Of a stretch of 53,835 bases of DNA, positions 25,008 to 33,068 are shown piece after piece. The DNA comes from CAZRKC01 sp964600665. Lineage in GTDB: Bacteria; Bacillota; SLNR01. The notes under the pieces are model-generated. The model worked only from the letters and a program-made list of their open reading frames with translations, searched no databases and was not told the origin of the DNA. The translations under genes were made by a program, and so were the position numbers. Numbering within the stretch: the first letter of the stretch is position 1; every line of letters begins with the position of its first letter. The DNA lies in the NCBI GenBank assembly GCA_964600665.1, contig CAZRKC010000013.1, forward strand, positions 1 to 53,835. Direction: 5' to 3'.

Positions 25008-25232
25008 TCAATCGATCACCGTCAATACGATGGCAAATATCATAAACGCCAAACCAAAACCAATGGTCATTTTGCCAAAAAACTCATCTAATCCTTTTTT
25101 CTTGCCAAAGAAGGTTTCAGCCCCCCCTGCGATGGCACCCAGACCGGCACTGCGGCCGGATTGCAACAATATACTCGCAATCAGTCCGATGGAAACCAGA
25201 AAATGTACTGAAGTTATAACAGTCCGCAGCAA
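25008..25232 (-). CDS. secG: Preprotein translocase subunit SecG
   Basis: A 74-residue two-helix membrane protein of the Sec channel. LRTVITSVHFLVSIGLIASI is helix 1, followed by LLQSGRSAGLGAIAGGAETF with the conserved LLQ-S-x-x-AGL loop, and helix 2 is IGFGLAFMIFAIVLTV. I choose TTG at 25232: the would-be upstream ATG at 25247 has no ribosome binding site, whereas its own codons contain GGAGGTGA, ideally spaced for the TTG. The resulting distance to LLQS equals that in B. subtilis SecG. It follows eno, a common Firmicute order. Confidence 0.88.
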   Translation of the reverse strand: MLRTVITSVHFLVSIGLIASILLQSGRSAGLGAIAGGAETFFGKKKGLDEFFGKMTIGFGLAFMIFAIVLTVID

Positions 25233-25325
25233 CCCACTCACCTCCATTCAGTCATGCAGAAATCAACAGAATCATTTTAGCATATCCCTTTCAAAATAAC
25301 AACAATTCACAGCAATTAACCGGCA

Positions 25326-26615
25326 CTATCGCTGTGCCCGATGACCAAACACGGACATACCCCCGTATAGATGATACGGTGAGAGTGCCTCTTCGATTCG
25401 CATCAGTTGATTGTACTTGGCGACCCGGTCCGTTCGGGAAGGGGCGCCCGTTTTAATTTGACCGAATCCTGCTGCCACAACCAGATCCGCAATGGTTGTA
25501 TCTTCCGTCTCACCGGATCGGTGGGACACCACTGCCGTAAAACCCGCTTTCCTTGCCATATCCATAGCCGCGAAGGTTTCAGTCAGAGTACCAATTTGAT
25601 TTAGTTTGATCAGAATACTATTGGCAGATTTTTCGGTAATCCCACGCGCAAGACGGGCCGTGTTCGTCACAAACAAATCATCACCCACAATCTGGATTTT
25701 GTCCCCCAATTTTCGGGTCAATTTCTGCCACCCATCCCAATCCTCTTCTGCCAAACCATCTTCAATAGATATGATCGGAAAACGATGGACTAAATCAGCA
25801 TAATATGCAATCATCTCATCCGCATCTTTGGTAGCACCTTCCCCTGCCATCACATACCGACCATTTTGATAAAACTCGGTTGCAGCTGGATCCAACGCAA
25901 TCATCACATCAGAACCTGGCCGGTATCCGGCCTTGCTGATACTTTCCATGATGACTTCAATTGCCTGAACATTGGATGACAGATTGGGAGCAAAGCCCCC
26001 CTCATCCCCCACAGAGGTACTCAATCCTTGTTTTTTTAATACACTTTTCAAAGAGTGGAAAATTTCAGCACCCATACGCAGGGCTTCGTGAAATGATTCT
26101 GCACCGGTGGGCATAACCATAAACTCTTGAATGTCCACATTGTTGTCGGCATGCTTACCACCATTTAAGATGTTCATCATCGGAACCGGCAATGTTCGTG
26201 CATTAACCCCGCCCAGATACTGATAGAGAGGAAGATCACAACTGGCTGCTGCTGCCTTCGCCGCCGCCATGGATACGCCTAATATGGAATTCGCACCCAG
26301 TTTGCTTTTGTTGGGGGTTCCATCCAGTTGAATCATCAAGTCGTCGATCGCCGCCTGGTCAGTTGCATCCATCCCCACGATTTCTGGGGCCAGGATCCGA
26401 TTCACATGATCCACCGCTTTTTGAACACCTTTCCCAAAATAACGGGTGCCTTCGCCATCACGTAGTTCGACTGCTTCAAACATACCCGTTGAAGCACCGG
26501 AAGGAACTGCAGCCCTTCCAAAAGACCCGTCCTCTAATACAATCTCGGTTTCAACCGTCGGATTCCCTCTTGAATCCAGGATCTCCCTGCCTTTGACACT
26601 CACAATCCGTCTCAT
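25326..26615 (-). CDS. eno: Enolase
   Basis: A 429-residue glycolytic enzyme converting 2-phosphoglycerate to PEP. VKGREILDSRGNPTVETEIV is the N-terminal signature; SVGDEGGFAPN, ISIEDGLAEEDWDGW, VGDDLFVTN and SILIKLNQIGTLTET are the catalytic loops, with the base Lys in the last one and SHRSGETED after it. Full length. ACAGGAGG lies eight bases before the ATG; both are inside the end of the preceding gpmI reading frame. Confidence 0.98.
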   Translation of the reverse strand: MRRIVSVKGREILDSRGNPTVETEIVLEDGSFGRAAVPSGASTGMFEAVELRDGEGTRYFGKGVQKAVDHVNRILAPEIVGMDATDQAAIDDLMIQLDGTPNKSKLGANSILGVSMAAAKAAAASCDLPLYQYLGGVNARTLPVPMMNILNGGKHADNNVDIQEFMVMPTGAESFHEALRMGAEIFHSLKSVLKKQGLSTSVGDEGGFAPNLSSNVQAIEVIMESISKAGYRPGSDVMIALDPAATEFYQNGRYVMAGEGATKDADEMIAYYADLVHRFPIISIEDGLAEEDWDGWQKLTRKLGDKIQIVGDDLFVTNTARLARGITEKSANSILIKLNQIGTLTETFAAMDMARKAGFTAVVSHRSGETEDTTIADLVVAAGFGQIKTGAPSRTDRVAKYNQLMRIEEALSPYHLYGGMSVFGHRAQR

Positions 26616-28182
26616 CTAACTGACCTCCTGTCCTGTGGGTTCTGATCAACGAAACACCGGTCATTTCCGATGGTTTATTCAACCCAATAAGTTCAAGCAC
26701 TGTTGGCGCCACATCAGCCAGAATACCGGGTACCAGTTCAACACATCTCCGAGCCTGGTCCACAAGAATACATGGAACGGGATTGGATGTATGGGCTGTG
26801 TACGGATTCTCTGAACCACTCTCCATCATTTGTTCAGCATTTCCATGGTCAGCAATGACCAGCATTCGGCCGTTTTTTTGTTTGATTGCCATGGCGATTT
26901 GACCAACGCAATCATCCACGGCTTCAGCCGCTTTCATGGCTGCGAAGATATTTCCTGTATGCCCGACCATATCCATATTCGCAAAGTTGACAATCACGAG
27001 GTGATATTTATCCTGTTCTATCGCATCCACGACAGTATCTTTGACACCATACGCACTCATCTCGGGCTGCAGATCATATGTTGATACAGGAGGCGAAGGA
27101 ATCAGAACCCGATCTTCCCCCGGGAAGGGGTCTTCTCGGCCGCCATTGAAAAAGAAAGTGACATGCGCGTACTTCTCTGTTTCAGCCACCCGCAATTGCT
27201 TAAGGCCATGATGACTTATGTATTCTCCCAGTGTGTTTTGAATATAGTCAGGAGGAAATGCGATCAAATCACCTAAACCCTGAGCATATTCAGTCATGCT
27301 AACATATGTAAGAGGGAACACCTCCAGTGGCCTGATCAGTTCCCGTAACGATGCATCCAGAAATGCTCTGGTGATCTCCCGGGCACGGTCTGAGCGGAAA
27401 TTAAAAAAAATTACCACATCATCCGGTTGGATCCGACCTACCGGCAGACCCCCTTGGTCAACGATCACTGTCGGCAGGACAAACTCATCGGTCTCGCCGC
27501 GCTCATATGCGAAAGTCAACGCTTCCATGGCGCTATTCGCTTTGAATCCTTTTCCCAAAACCAGCGAATCATACGCTTTTTGCACCCGATCCCATCGCTG
27601 GTCCCTGTCCATGGCATAATACCGGCCGCAGATGCTCGCAATTTTTCCCAAACCGACTGCATCCATCTTCTCTTCCAATACTTCAATATATCGTGTTGCA
27701 CTTTGGGGCAATACATCCCGCCCATCTAAAAACCCATGCACCCATAATTCTTCCACGCCTCTTCGTTCACATTCCTCCAACAACCCAAAGATGTGGTCGA
27801 TATGACTGTGGACACCCCCATCCGATACCAAGCCCATTAAATGGACCGGGCGACGGTGCTGAAGTGCAACGTCCAGCGCATGTTGAATTGCCGGGTTGCC
27901 TGCGAGTTGTCCATTGCTGACAGCCCGACTGATGCGCAGCAGATCCTGATAGACGACCCTGCCCGCACCAATGTTCAGATGCCCGACATTGGAATCCCCC
28001 ATTTGTCCTGCCATCAATCCCACTGCTTCACCTGAAGTTTCCAAAGTTGTCGCTGGAAATGCAGACTGAAGACAAGTCAGATTTTTGGTTCTGGCAAGTT
28101 TGACGGCATTACCGGGTTTCTCCTCGCTAATGCCCCAGCCATCTAATATGACCAGAACCACAGGCTCGATAACACCACTCAT
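26551..28182 (-). CDS. gpmI: 2,3-bisphosphoglycerate-independent phosphoglycerate mutase
   Basis: A 543-residue Mn-dependent enzyme interconverting 3- and 2-phosphoglycerate. VVLVILDGWGISEEKPGNAV, GQMGDSNVGHLNIGAGRVVY (catalytic Ser), SDGGVHSH, HGFLDGRDVLP, FFNFRSDRAREI, ANMDMVGHTG and VIADHGNAEQM are all present. The usual C-terminus, near MTGVSLI, is followed by about 26 extra, charged residues whose codons overlap the eno ribosome binding site and first 22 codons. The tail is probably a read-on with little function but could couple translation. Its ATG abuts the tpiA stop. Confidence 0.97.
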   Translation of the reverse strand: MSGVIEPVVLVILDGWGISEEKPGNAVKLARTKNLTCLQSAFPATTLETSGEAVGLMAGQMGDSNVGHLNIGAGRVVYQDLLRISRAVSNGQLAGNPAIQHALDVALQHRRPVHLMGLVSDGGVHSHIDHIFGLLEECERRGVEELWVHGFLDGRDVLPQSATRYIEVLEEKMDAVGLGKIASICGRYYAMDRDQRWDRVQKAYDSLVLGKGFKANSAMEALTFAYERGETDEFVLPTVIVDQGGLPVGRIQPDDVVIFFNFRSDRAREITRAFLDASLRELIRPLEVFPLTYVSMTEYAQGLGDLIAFPPDYIQNTLGEYISHHGLKQLRVAETEKYAHVTFFFNGGREDPFPGEDRVLIPSPPVSTYDLQPEMSAYGVKDTVVDAIEQDKYHLVIVNFANMDMVGHTGNIFAAMKAAEAVDDCVGQIAMAIKQKNGRMLVIADHGNAEQMMESGSENPYTAHTSNPVPCILVDQARRCVELVPGILADVAPTVLELIGLNKPSEMTGVSLIRTHRTGGQLDETDCECQRQGDPGFKRESDG

Positions 28183-28956
28183 TTATGTCACCATCCCAGC
28201 AGCGTGATCCACCATTTCTCGAAATTGCAGTGGATCAAGACTGGCACCACCCACGAGTGCACCATCAATGCCCTGCTCTTGCAAGAAGATTCCGATATTG
28301 TCCGGTTTGACACTGCCACCGTATAAGATCCGCAGGGCAGCCACATCGCGGCAGACTCCGAGTTTTACCACTTCATCTCGAATCAGGGTGTTGACAATCA
28401 TGGCATCCGCGGCAGTGGCAGGGGTACCCGTTCCAATTGCCCATACAGGCTCGTATGCAATGACCAGCACCTCTGGAGCAACCGCTTTGATATCAGCCAA
28501 AGCCTCGCTAATCTGGAAGCGGATCACAGTTTCTGTTTCCCCTGAATCACGTTGTGCTTTTGTTTCCCCCACACACAAAATGGGGACCAGTCCCACTGAT
28601 AAGGCTTGGAGGACTTTGTCTCTAACCTGGATATCGGTCTCTCCAAATAATTGTCGTCGTTCAGAATGACCGACGATCACATAACGACAACCTGCCGCCA
28701 GGACCATATTCATGGATATCGCTCCCGTATAGGCACCCTCCTTGGTGGGATGTCCATCTTGCGCCCCCAGAAAAATTCTGTTTTCAATCAGTCGCTGATT
28801 AGCTGCCAAGACGGGGATTGCCAGGTAGGAGGGACAGATCACTGCATCCACTTTGTCTCCTGGCCATTGGTCTAGGTTCAACTGATCCATAAATGCAACC
28901 GTTTCTTGTTGGGTTTTGTACATTTTCCAGTTACCTGCAATCAGTTTACGTTTCAT
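28183..28956 (-). CDS. tpiA: Triosephosphate isomerase
   Basis: A 257-residue TIM-barrel enzyme interconverting dihydroxyacetone phosphate and glyceraldehyde 3-phosphate. LIAGNWKMYKT holds the active-site Asn and Lys; YVIVGHSERRQLFGE the electrophilic His; VLVIAYEPVWAIGTG the catalytic Glu and lid; GGSVKPDN and GALVGGASL the phosphate loops. The gene sits 15 bp after pgk and directly abuts gpmI, so it is inside the glycolytic operon. Confidence 0.98.
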   Translation of the reverse strand: MKRKLIAGNWKMYKTQQETVAFMDQLNLDQWPGDKVDAVICPSYLAIPVLAANQRLIENRIFLGAQDGHPTKEGAYTGAISMNMVLAAGCRYVIVGHSERRQLFGETDIQVRDKVLQALSVGLVPILCVGETKAQRDSGETETVIRFQISEALADIKAVAPEVLVIAYEPVWAIGTGTPATAADAMIVNTLIRDEVVKLGVCRDVAALRILYGGSVKPDNIGIFLQEQGIDGALVGGASLDPLQFREMVDHAAGMVT

Positions 28957-28971
28957 AGGATCACTCCTGAC

Positions 28972-30162
28972 TTACGGGTTGCTATCTTCTAAGATTGCAA
29001 CTCCGGGTAACACTTTCCCTTCCATGAACTCAAGCGAAGCACCGCCCCCTGTGGATATGTGCTTCATTTTATCCGACAATCCAAATTGTTCCACTGCAGC
29101 TGCAGAATCACCGCCCCCTACAATCGTCAACGCTGCTGATTCCGCCATAGCCTGGGCGATCGCTTCCGTCCCTCTGGAAAAAGCAGGCATTTCGAAGACA
29201 CCCATCGGACCATTCCAGATGACCGTGCCTGCTTTGAGGATGACTTCCCGGTATGCTGATCTGGTCACCGGGCCAATGTCCAATGCCATCCAACCCTCCG
29301 CGACTTGGTCGGCAGGAACAGTCAGCACGGCAGCATCTGGCGTCATGTCTTTGGCGATGACCAAATCCGTCGGCAGCAAGATCTGTTTGTTTCTTGCTTG
29401 GGCTTGATGCAGCAACTGGCCCGCCAGACATACCTTATCCGCTTCCACCAGAGAACGACCCATAGGATAGCCTCTGGATTCTAAAAACGTGTTTGCCATT
29501 CCGCCCCCGATCAAGATAGCATCCGCCTTCTCCAGCAAGTTTTCCAGTACCCCAATCTTATCAGATACTTTCGCACCGCCCACAATGGCTACCAGAGGAC
29601 GTATGGGATCAGTCAAGGCTGCTCCCATCACAGCCAATTCCTTTTCCATCAAAAATCCTGCAAAAGCCGGTATGTAATCAGCAACACCCACAGTGGATGC
29701 ATGCGCCCGGTGTGCAGTCCCAAAGGCATCATTGACAAATACATCTGCTAAATTTGCGAGGGATTGAGCAAACACAGGATCATTCTTTTCCTCTTCAGGG
29801 TAAAAACGAACATTCTCCAAGAGCAAAATGTCACCATTTTGCAATTGTGCCACCAGCTCACGAGCGCTTACCCCATTGGTGTCATCTGCTTTCATCACTT
29901 GCTGCCCCAGTAGAAGGGCAAGTCGTTTGGCGATTGGATCAAGTCGTAACGAATCCACTACCTTTCCCTTGGGACGGCCGAGATGAGACACGAGGATGAC
30001 CCGAGCCCCTGTTTTGGTCAAAAAGTCGATCGTGGGCATCGCTTCCCGGATTCGCGTGTCATCACTAATTTCTCCATCTTCATTAATCGGAACGTTAAAA
30101 TCAACCCGTACCAAAACCCGTTTCCCCTCCCAGAGGCGATCACGAATGGTCCGAATTCCCAT
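28972..30162 (-). CDS. pgk: Phosphoglycerate kinase
   Basis: A 396-residue enzyme forming ATP from 1,3-bisphosphoglycerate. VLVRVDFNVPINEDGEISDD is the N-terminal signature; SHLGRPKGK, FVNDAFGTAHRAHAS, GGAKVSDKIGVLENL, WNGPMGVFE and GGGDSAAAVEQFG follow in order. I take the ATG at 30162 because GAGGAG lies eight bases before it; an in-frame GTG nine bases further upstream overlaps that site. Second gene of the operon after gap. Confidence 0.98.
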   Translation of the reverse strand: MGIRTIRDRLWEGKRVLVRVDFNVPINEDGEISDDTRIREAMPTIDFLTKTGARVILVSHLGRPKGKVVDSLRLDPIAKRLALLLGQQVMKADDTNGVSARELVAQLQNGDILLLENVRFYPEEEKNDPVFAQSLANLADVFVNDAFGTAHRAHASTVGVADYIPAFAGFLMEKELAVMGAALTDPIRPLVAIVGGAKVSDKIGVLENLLEKADAILIGGGMANTFLESRGYPMGRSLVEADKVCLAGQLLHQAQARNKQILLPTDLVIAKDMTPDAAVLTVPADQVAEGWMALDIGPVTRSAYREVILKAGTVIWNGPMGVFEMPAFSRGTEAIAQAMAESAALTIVGGGDSAAAVEQFGLSDKMKHISTGGGASLEFMEGKVLPGVAILEDSNP

Positions 30163-30177
30163 AGAACTCACTCCTCT

Positions 30178-31182
30178 TTATCTGGAAGCTGAAATGAATC
30201 GGGCTAAGTCTAAAAGACGGGTTGAATATGCCCATTCATTGTCGTACCAGGATATGACTTTGACCATATTGCCATCGATCACCATGGTCGACAGCCCATC
30301 TACGATGGATGAGAGTGCATTGCCCTTGAAATCAACGGATACCAATGGTTCCATGGTAATCCCCAAGATACCCTTTAAAGCACCGGCCGCCTCCTCAGTA
30401 AAAGCTTGATTGACCTCGTCTGCTGTTACAGGCGTTTTCAATGTTACAACAACGTCCACCACGGAAACGGATGCAGTGGGTACCCTAAGTGCAAAACCGT
30501 TCAACTTCCCCTTCATTTCCGGTATAACCAGTGAAATCGCTTTTGCAGCCCCAGTGGTTGTTGGTATGATCGAAAGTGCTGCGGCACGGGCTCTGCGAAG
30601 ATCTTTGTGAGCAATATCCAAAATAACCTGGTCATTCGTGTATGAGTGAATCGTCGTCATCAAACCGCGCTCAACTCCAAAGCGATCATGAAGCACTTTG
30701 ATGACCGGTGCCAGACAGTTCGTAGTGCACGAAGCATTCGAAAGAATGTGGTGAACTGCATCATCGTATTTATCATGATTGACACCCATCACAATGGTAA
30801 TATCCTCATCTTTGGCAGGGGAGGAGATAATGACTTTCGCCGCACCTGCCTCCAAGTGTTTGGCCGCTTTCTCACGATCACGGAATACACCTGTACACTC
30901 CAGGATGACTTCCGCCTCCACGGCCTTCCAGGGAATGTCCTTGGGATCCCGTTGCGCATAGACCTTTACTTCATGTCCGTCCACCATCATGCCGCCCTCA
31001 TGGGCACTGACATCCTTGGGATAGATCCCGTACACCGAATCATACTTAAGAAGATGGGCAATAGTCGCTGGATCGGTCAAATCATTAACTGCAACGATCT
31101 CCAGATCCGGATAATTCATGGCAGCCCGAAAAGCAGCGCGGCCAATGCGGCCGAATCCATTGATACCAATTTTGATCGTCAT
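30178..31182 (-). CDS. gap: Glyceraldehyde-3-phosphate dehydrogenase, type I
   Basis: A 334-residue NAD-dependent enzyme. IKIGINGFGRIGRAAFRAAM is the NAD loop, ILSNASCTTNCLAPV the catalytic Cys, TTIHSYTNDQ the active-site His partner, and WYDNEWAYSTRL the C-terminal signature. ATG 31182 follows AAAGGGG. No cggR-type repressor gene precedes it, unlike in Bacillus; the spacer of about 110 bp upstream carries a palindrome ACAATATTGT near 31202-31211 that might be a control site. It is the first gene of gap-pgk-tpiA-gpmI-eno-secG. Confidence 0.98.
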   Translation of the reverse strand: MTIKIGINGFGRIGRAAFRAAMNYPDLEIVAVNDLTDPATIAHLLKYDSVYGIYPKDVSAHEGGMMVDGHEVKVYAQRDPKDIPWKAVEAEVILECTGVFRDREKAAKHLEAGAAKVIISSPAKDEDITIVMGVNHDKYDDAVHHILSNASCTTNCLAPVIKVLHDRFGVERGLMTTIHSYTNDQVILDIAHKDLRRARAAALSIIPTTTGAAKAISLVIPEMKGKLNGFALRVPTASVSVVDVVVTLKTPVTADEVNQAFTEEAAGALKGILGITMEPLVSVDFKGNALSSIVDGLSTMVIDGNMVKVISWYDNEWAYSTRLLDLARFISASR

Positions 31183-31290
31183 AATCACAACCCCTTTCAA
31201 AACAATATTGTCGTTTGCATAACATTGTTAACTTCTCCGCTCATTTAATGAGTTCCTGCACATGGAAGCAACTCCGGTGAGAAAGAAAAT

Positions 31291-31311
31291 GGGTGAAGCA
31301 TCGCTTCACCC
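31291..31311 (-). terminator. Terminator of the Na/Pi cotransporter gene
   Basis: GGGTGAAGC-ATC-GCTTCACCC is a perfect 9-bp hairpin; the minus strand continues ATTTTCTTTCT. It lies 15 bp after the cotransporter stop and upstream of gap. Confidence 0.75.
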
Positions 31312-31325
31312 GCTGATTCTCGTCA

Positions 31326-32927
31326 TTAAAGACTCCCCAATACCGCCCTTGCAATGGCTGTCGAATGGTCCCCGATTCGCTCCAGATAATTGATCACATC
31401 CAGAAAGATGACCCCAGACGCGGTAAAACACTTCCCTTCGTGTAACCGGCGAATGTGGCTCTTGCGCAGGTCCTTCTCGATCTGATCGACTTCATCTTCA
31501 TACGGCATCAACTCCCTTGCCAGATCCATATCATCTGTCTCAAGGGCATCCAATGATCTACCAAACAAATATTTGACTTTACCCGTCATATATTCCAACT
31601 CTTCAATGGCATAACTGGAAAATGGTAATCGATTCTCTTTTTTCTCGATTCCGAACTCGATGACATTCTCCAGATGGTCCCCGATTCGTTCAATATCATT
31701 GACAACATTCAGCAAAATGTTGATCCGCTGACTTTGGGGTTCAGTAATCGGTCTTTGCGAGAGGCTGATCAGGTAGTCGATAATCTGCTTTTCTAAATCA
31801 TTGATAACTTCTTCGCGTCGGCGCACATTGCTGATCAGTCTGTCATCTTCCTGAATAAACCCGTTCATGGTATCATCGATGGATTCCATAACCACCCGCC
31901 CCATCCGCACTGCTTCCTTTTGCGCCTGAGCAAGCGCGATCGCAGGGGTTTCAAGAAGCCGAATATCAATAAACTTTGTACCCCGCTCAATCACAAAATC
32001 TTCTCCAGGTACCAACCGTCGCACGATACTGTGAAGCAGGCCGATGGCAGGGAATTGAATGATCGTATTGGCCACATTGAAGAAGGTGTGGGCATTGGCA
32101 ATCTGCCGAACCGGGTCTGCTGATGTGTATACGACATAACGGGCGACTAACGGTAAGAGCGCCATGAAGATCAATGCCCCCACAATGTTGAATATTAAGT
32201 GGGTCAGCGCTGCTCTTCTTGCACCAACAGAGGTACCGACGCTGGAGAGCATGGCAGTCACGCAAGTTCCAATGTTTTCGCCAAATAATATCGGCAGGGC
32301 AACATTAATGCCAATCAGACCCGAGGCTGCTAATGCCTGCAAGACCCCGATGGTCGCTGAACTGCTCTGCACAATTCCAGTAAATGCAAACCCAATCAAG
32401 ACACCCAGCAATGGATTCCTCCCAACGCCGGTCATCAAATCAACAAACACCGGTGAGCTCCGCAAGGGGACCATGGCTTGGGACATGGTGGTCATGCCCA
32501 AAAAAAGAAGACCAAAACCCATCAAGATCTGGCCGAAATACTTATAATTTCTGCCCTTACTGAAATAATGGAGGAGTACCCCGATACCGATCGCTGGTAA
32601 TGCGTAATGATCCAGTTTGAACGCAATCAACTGTGCAGTGACCGTTGTGCCAATATTTGCTCCCATGATCACACCGATGGCTTGTCTTAAAGTCATCAAA
32701 CCGGCGTTGACAAAACCAACCACCATGACAGTGGTCGCACTACTGCTTTGAATGATAGCCGTTGTCACAGTGCCGACAATCACGCCCATAAAGGAGTTGC
32801 GTGTTAAGATTTCCAGCAATTTGCGCAAACGATCCCCGGCAGCACGCTGCAAACCATCACCCATGACCTTCATTCCCATGATAAAGAGGCCTAATCCACC
32901 CACAAAGCCAAATATCATTTTCTCCAA
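31326..32927 (-). CDS. Na+/phosphate cotransporter with C-terminal PhoU-like domain
   Basis: A 533-residue membrane protein of the NptA/PNaS family. Two inverted repeats each carry the hallmark QSSSAT (IIQSSSATTVMVVGFVNAGL and GIVQSSSATIGVLQALAASG). From about residue 340 a cytosolic PhoU-like helical domain follows, with two copies of E-R-I-G-D-H (DIERIGDHLENVIEFG and YLERIGDHSTAIARA). The TTG at 32927 is chosen (MEKMIFGFVGGLG) because GGAGG lies nine bases upstream; a longer frame to 32957 has an atypical N-terminus. A PhoP box sits upstream and phoPR is next door, so phosphate starvation control is likely. Confidence 0.92.
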   Translation of the reverse strand: MEKMIFGFVGGLGLFIMGMKVMGDGLQRAAGDRLRKLLEILTRNSFMGVIVGTVTTAIIQSSSATTVMVVGFVNAGLMTLRQAIGVIMGANIGTTVTAQLIAFKLDHYALPAIGIGVLLHYFSKGRNYKYFGQILMGFGLLFLGMTTMSQAMVPLRSSPVFVDLMTGVGRNPLLGVLIGFAFTGIVQSSSATIGVLQALAASGLIGINVALPILFGENIGTCVTAMLSSVGTSVGARRAALTHLIFNIVGALIFMALLPLVARYVVYTSADPVRQIANAHTFFNVANTIIQFPAIGLLHSIVRRLVPGEDFVIERGTKFIDIRLLETPAIALAQAQKEAVRMGRVVMESIDDTMNGFIQEDDRLISNVRRREEVINDLEKQIIDYLISLSQRPITEPQSQRINILLNVVNDIERIGDHLENVIEFGIEKKENRLPFSSYAIEELEYMTGKVKYLFGRSLDALETDDMDLARELMPYEDEVDQIEKDLRKSHIRRLHEGKCFTASGVIFLDVINYLERIGDHSTAIARAVLGSL

Positions 32928-32971
32928 ATCGACTCGCCTCCGCTGATGACCATGCATCTCACGCTATACCC

Positions 32972-33014
32972 ATTATATGCCTTTGGGTTGATCACAATGT
33001 TAAGTTTTCGTTAA
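32972..33014 (-). promoter_or_regulatory. PhoP-box promoter of the Na/Pi cotransporter
   Basis: On the minus strand TTAACG (33014-33009), 5 bp, TTAACA (33003-32998) are the paired TT(A/C/T)A(C/T)A repeats of a Pho box. A consensus TATAAT (32977-32972) lies 20 bp downstream. This is the layout of PhoP-activated promoters in Bacillus, and phoP itself is about 2 kb away. Confidence 0.7.
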
Positions 33015-33068
33015 GAACTGATTAAAAAGAGATGAAGAAGTACGCTGTAAATTACTGACAACCAATCG

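Noticed and set aside
30646..31248. 200-codon plus-strand open frame
   Set aside because: Antisense to gap and its leader; no protein features.
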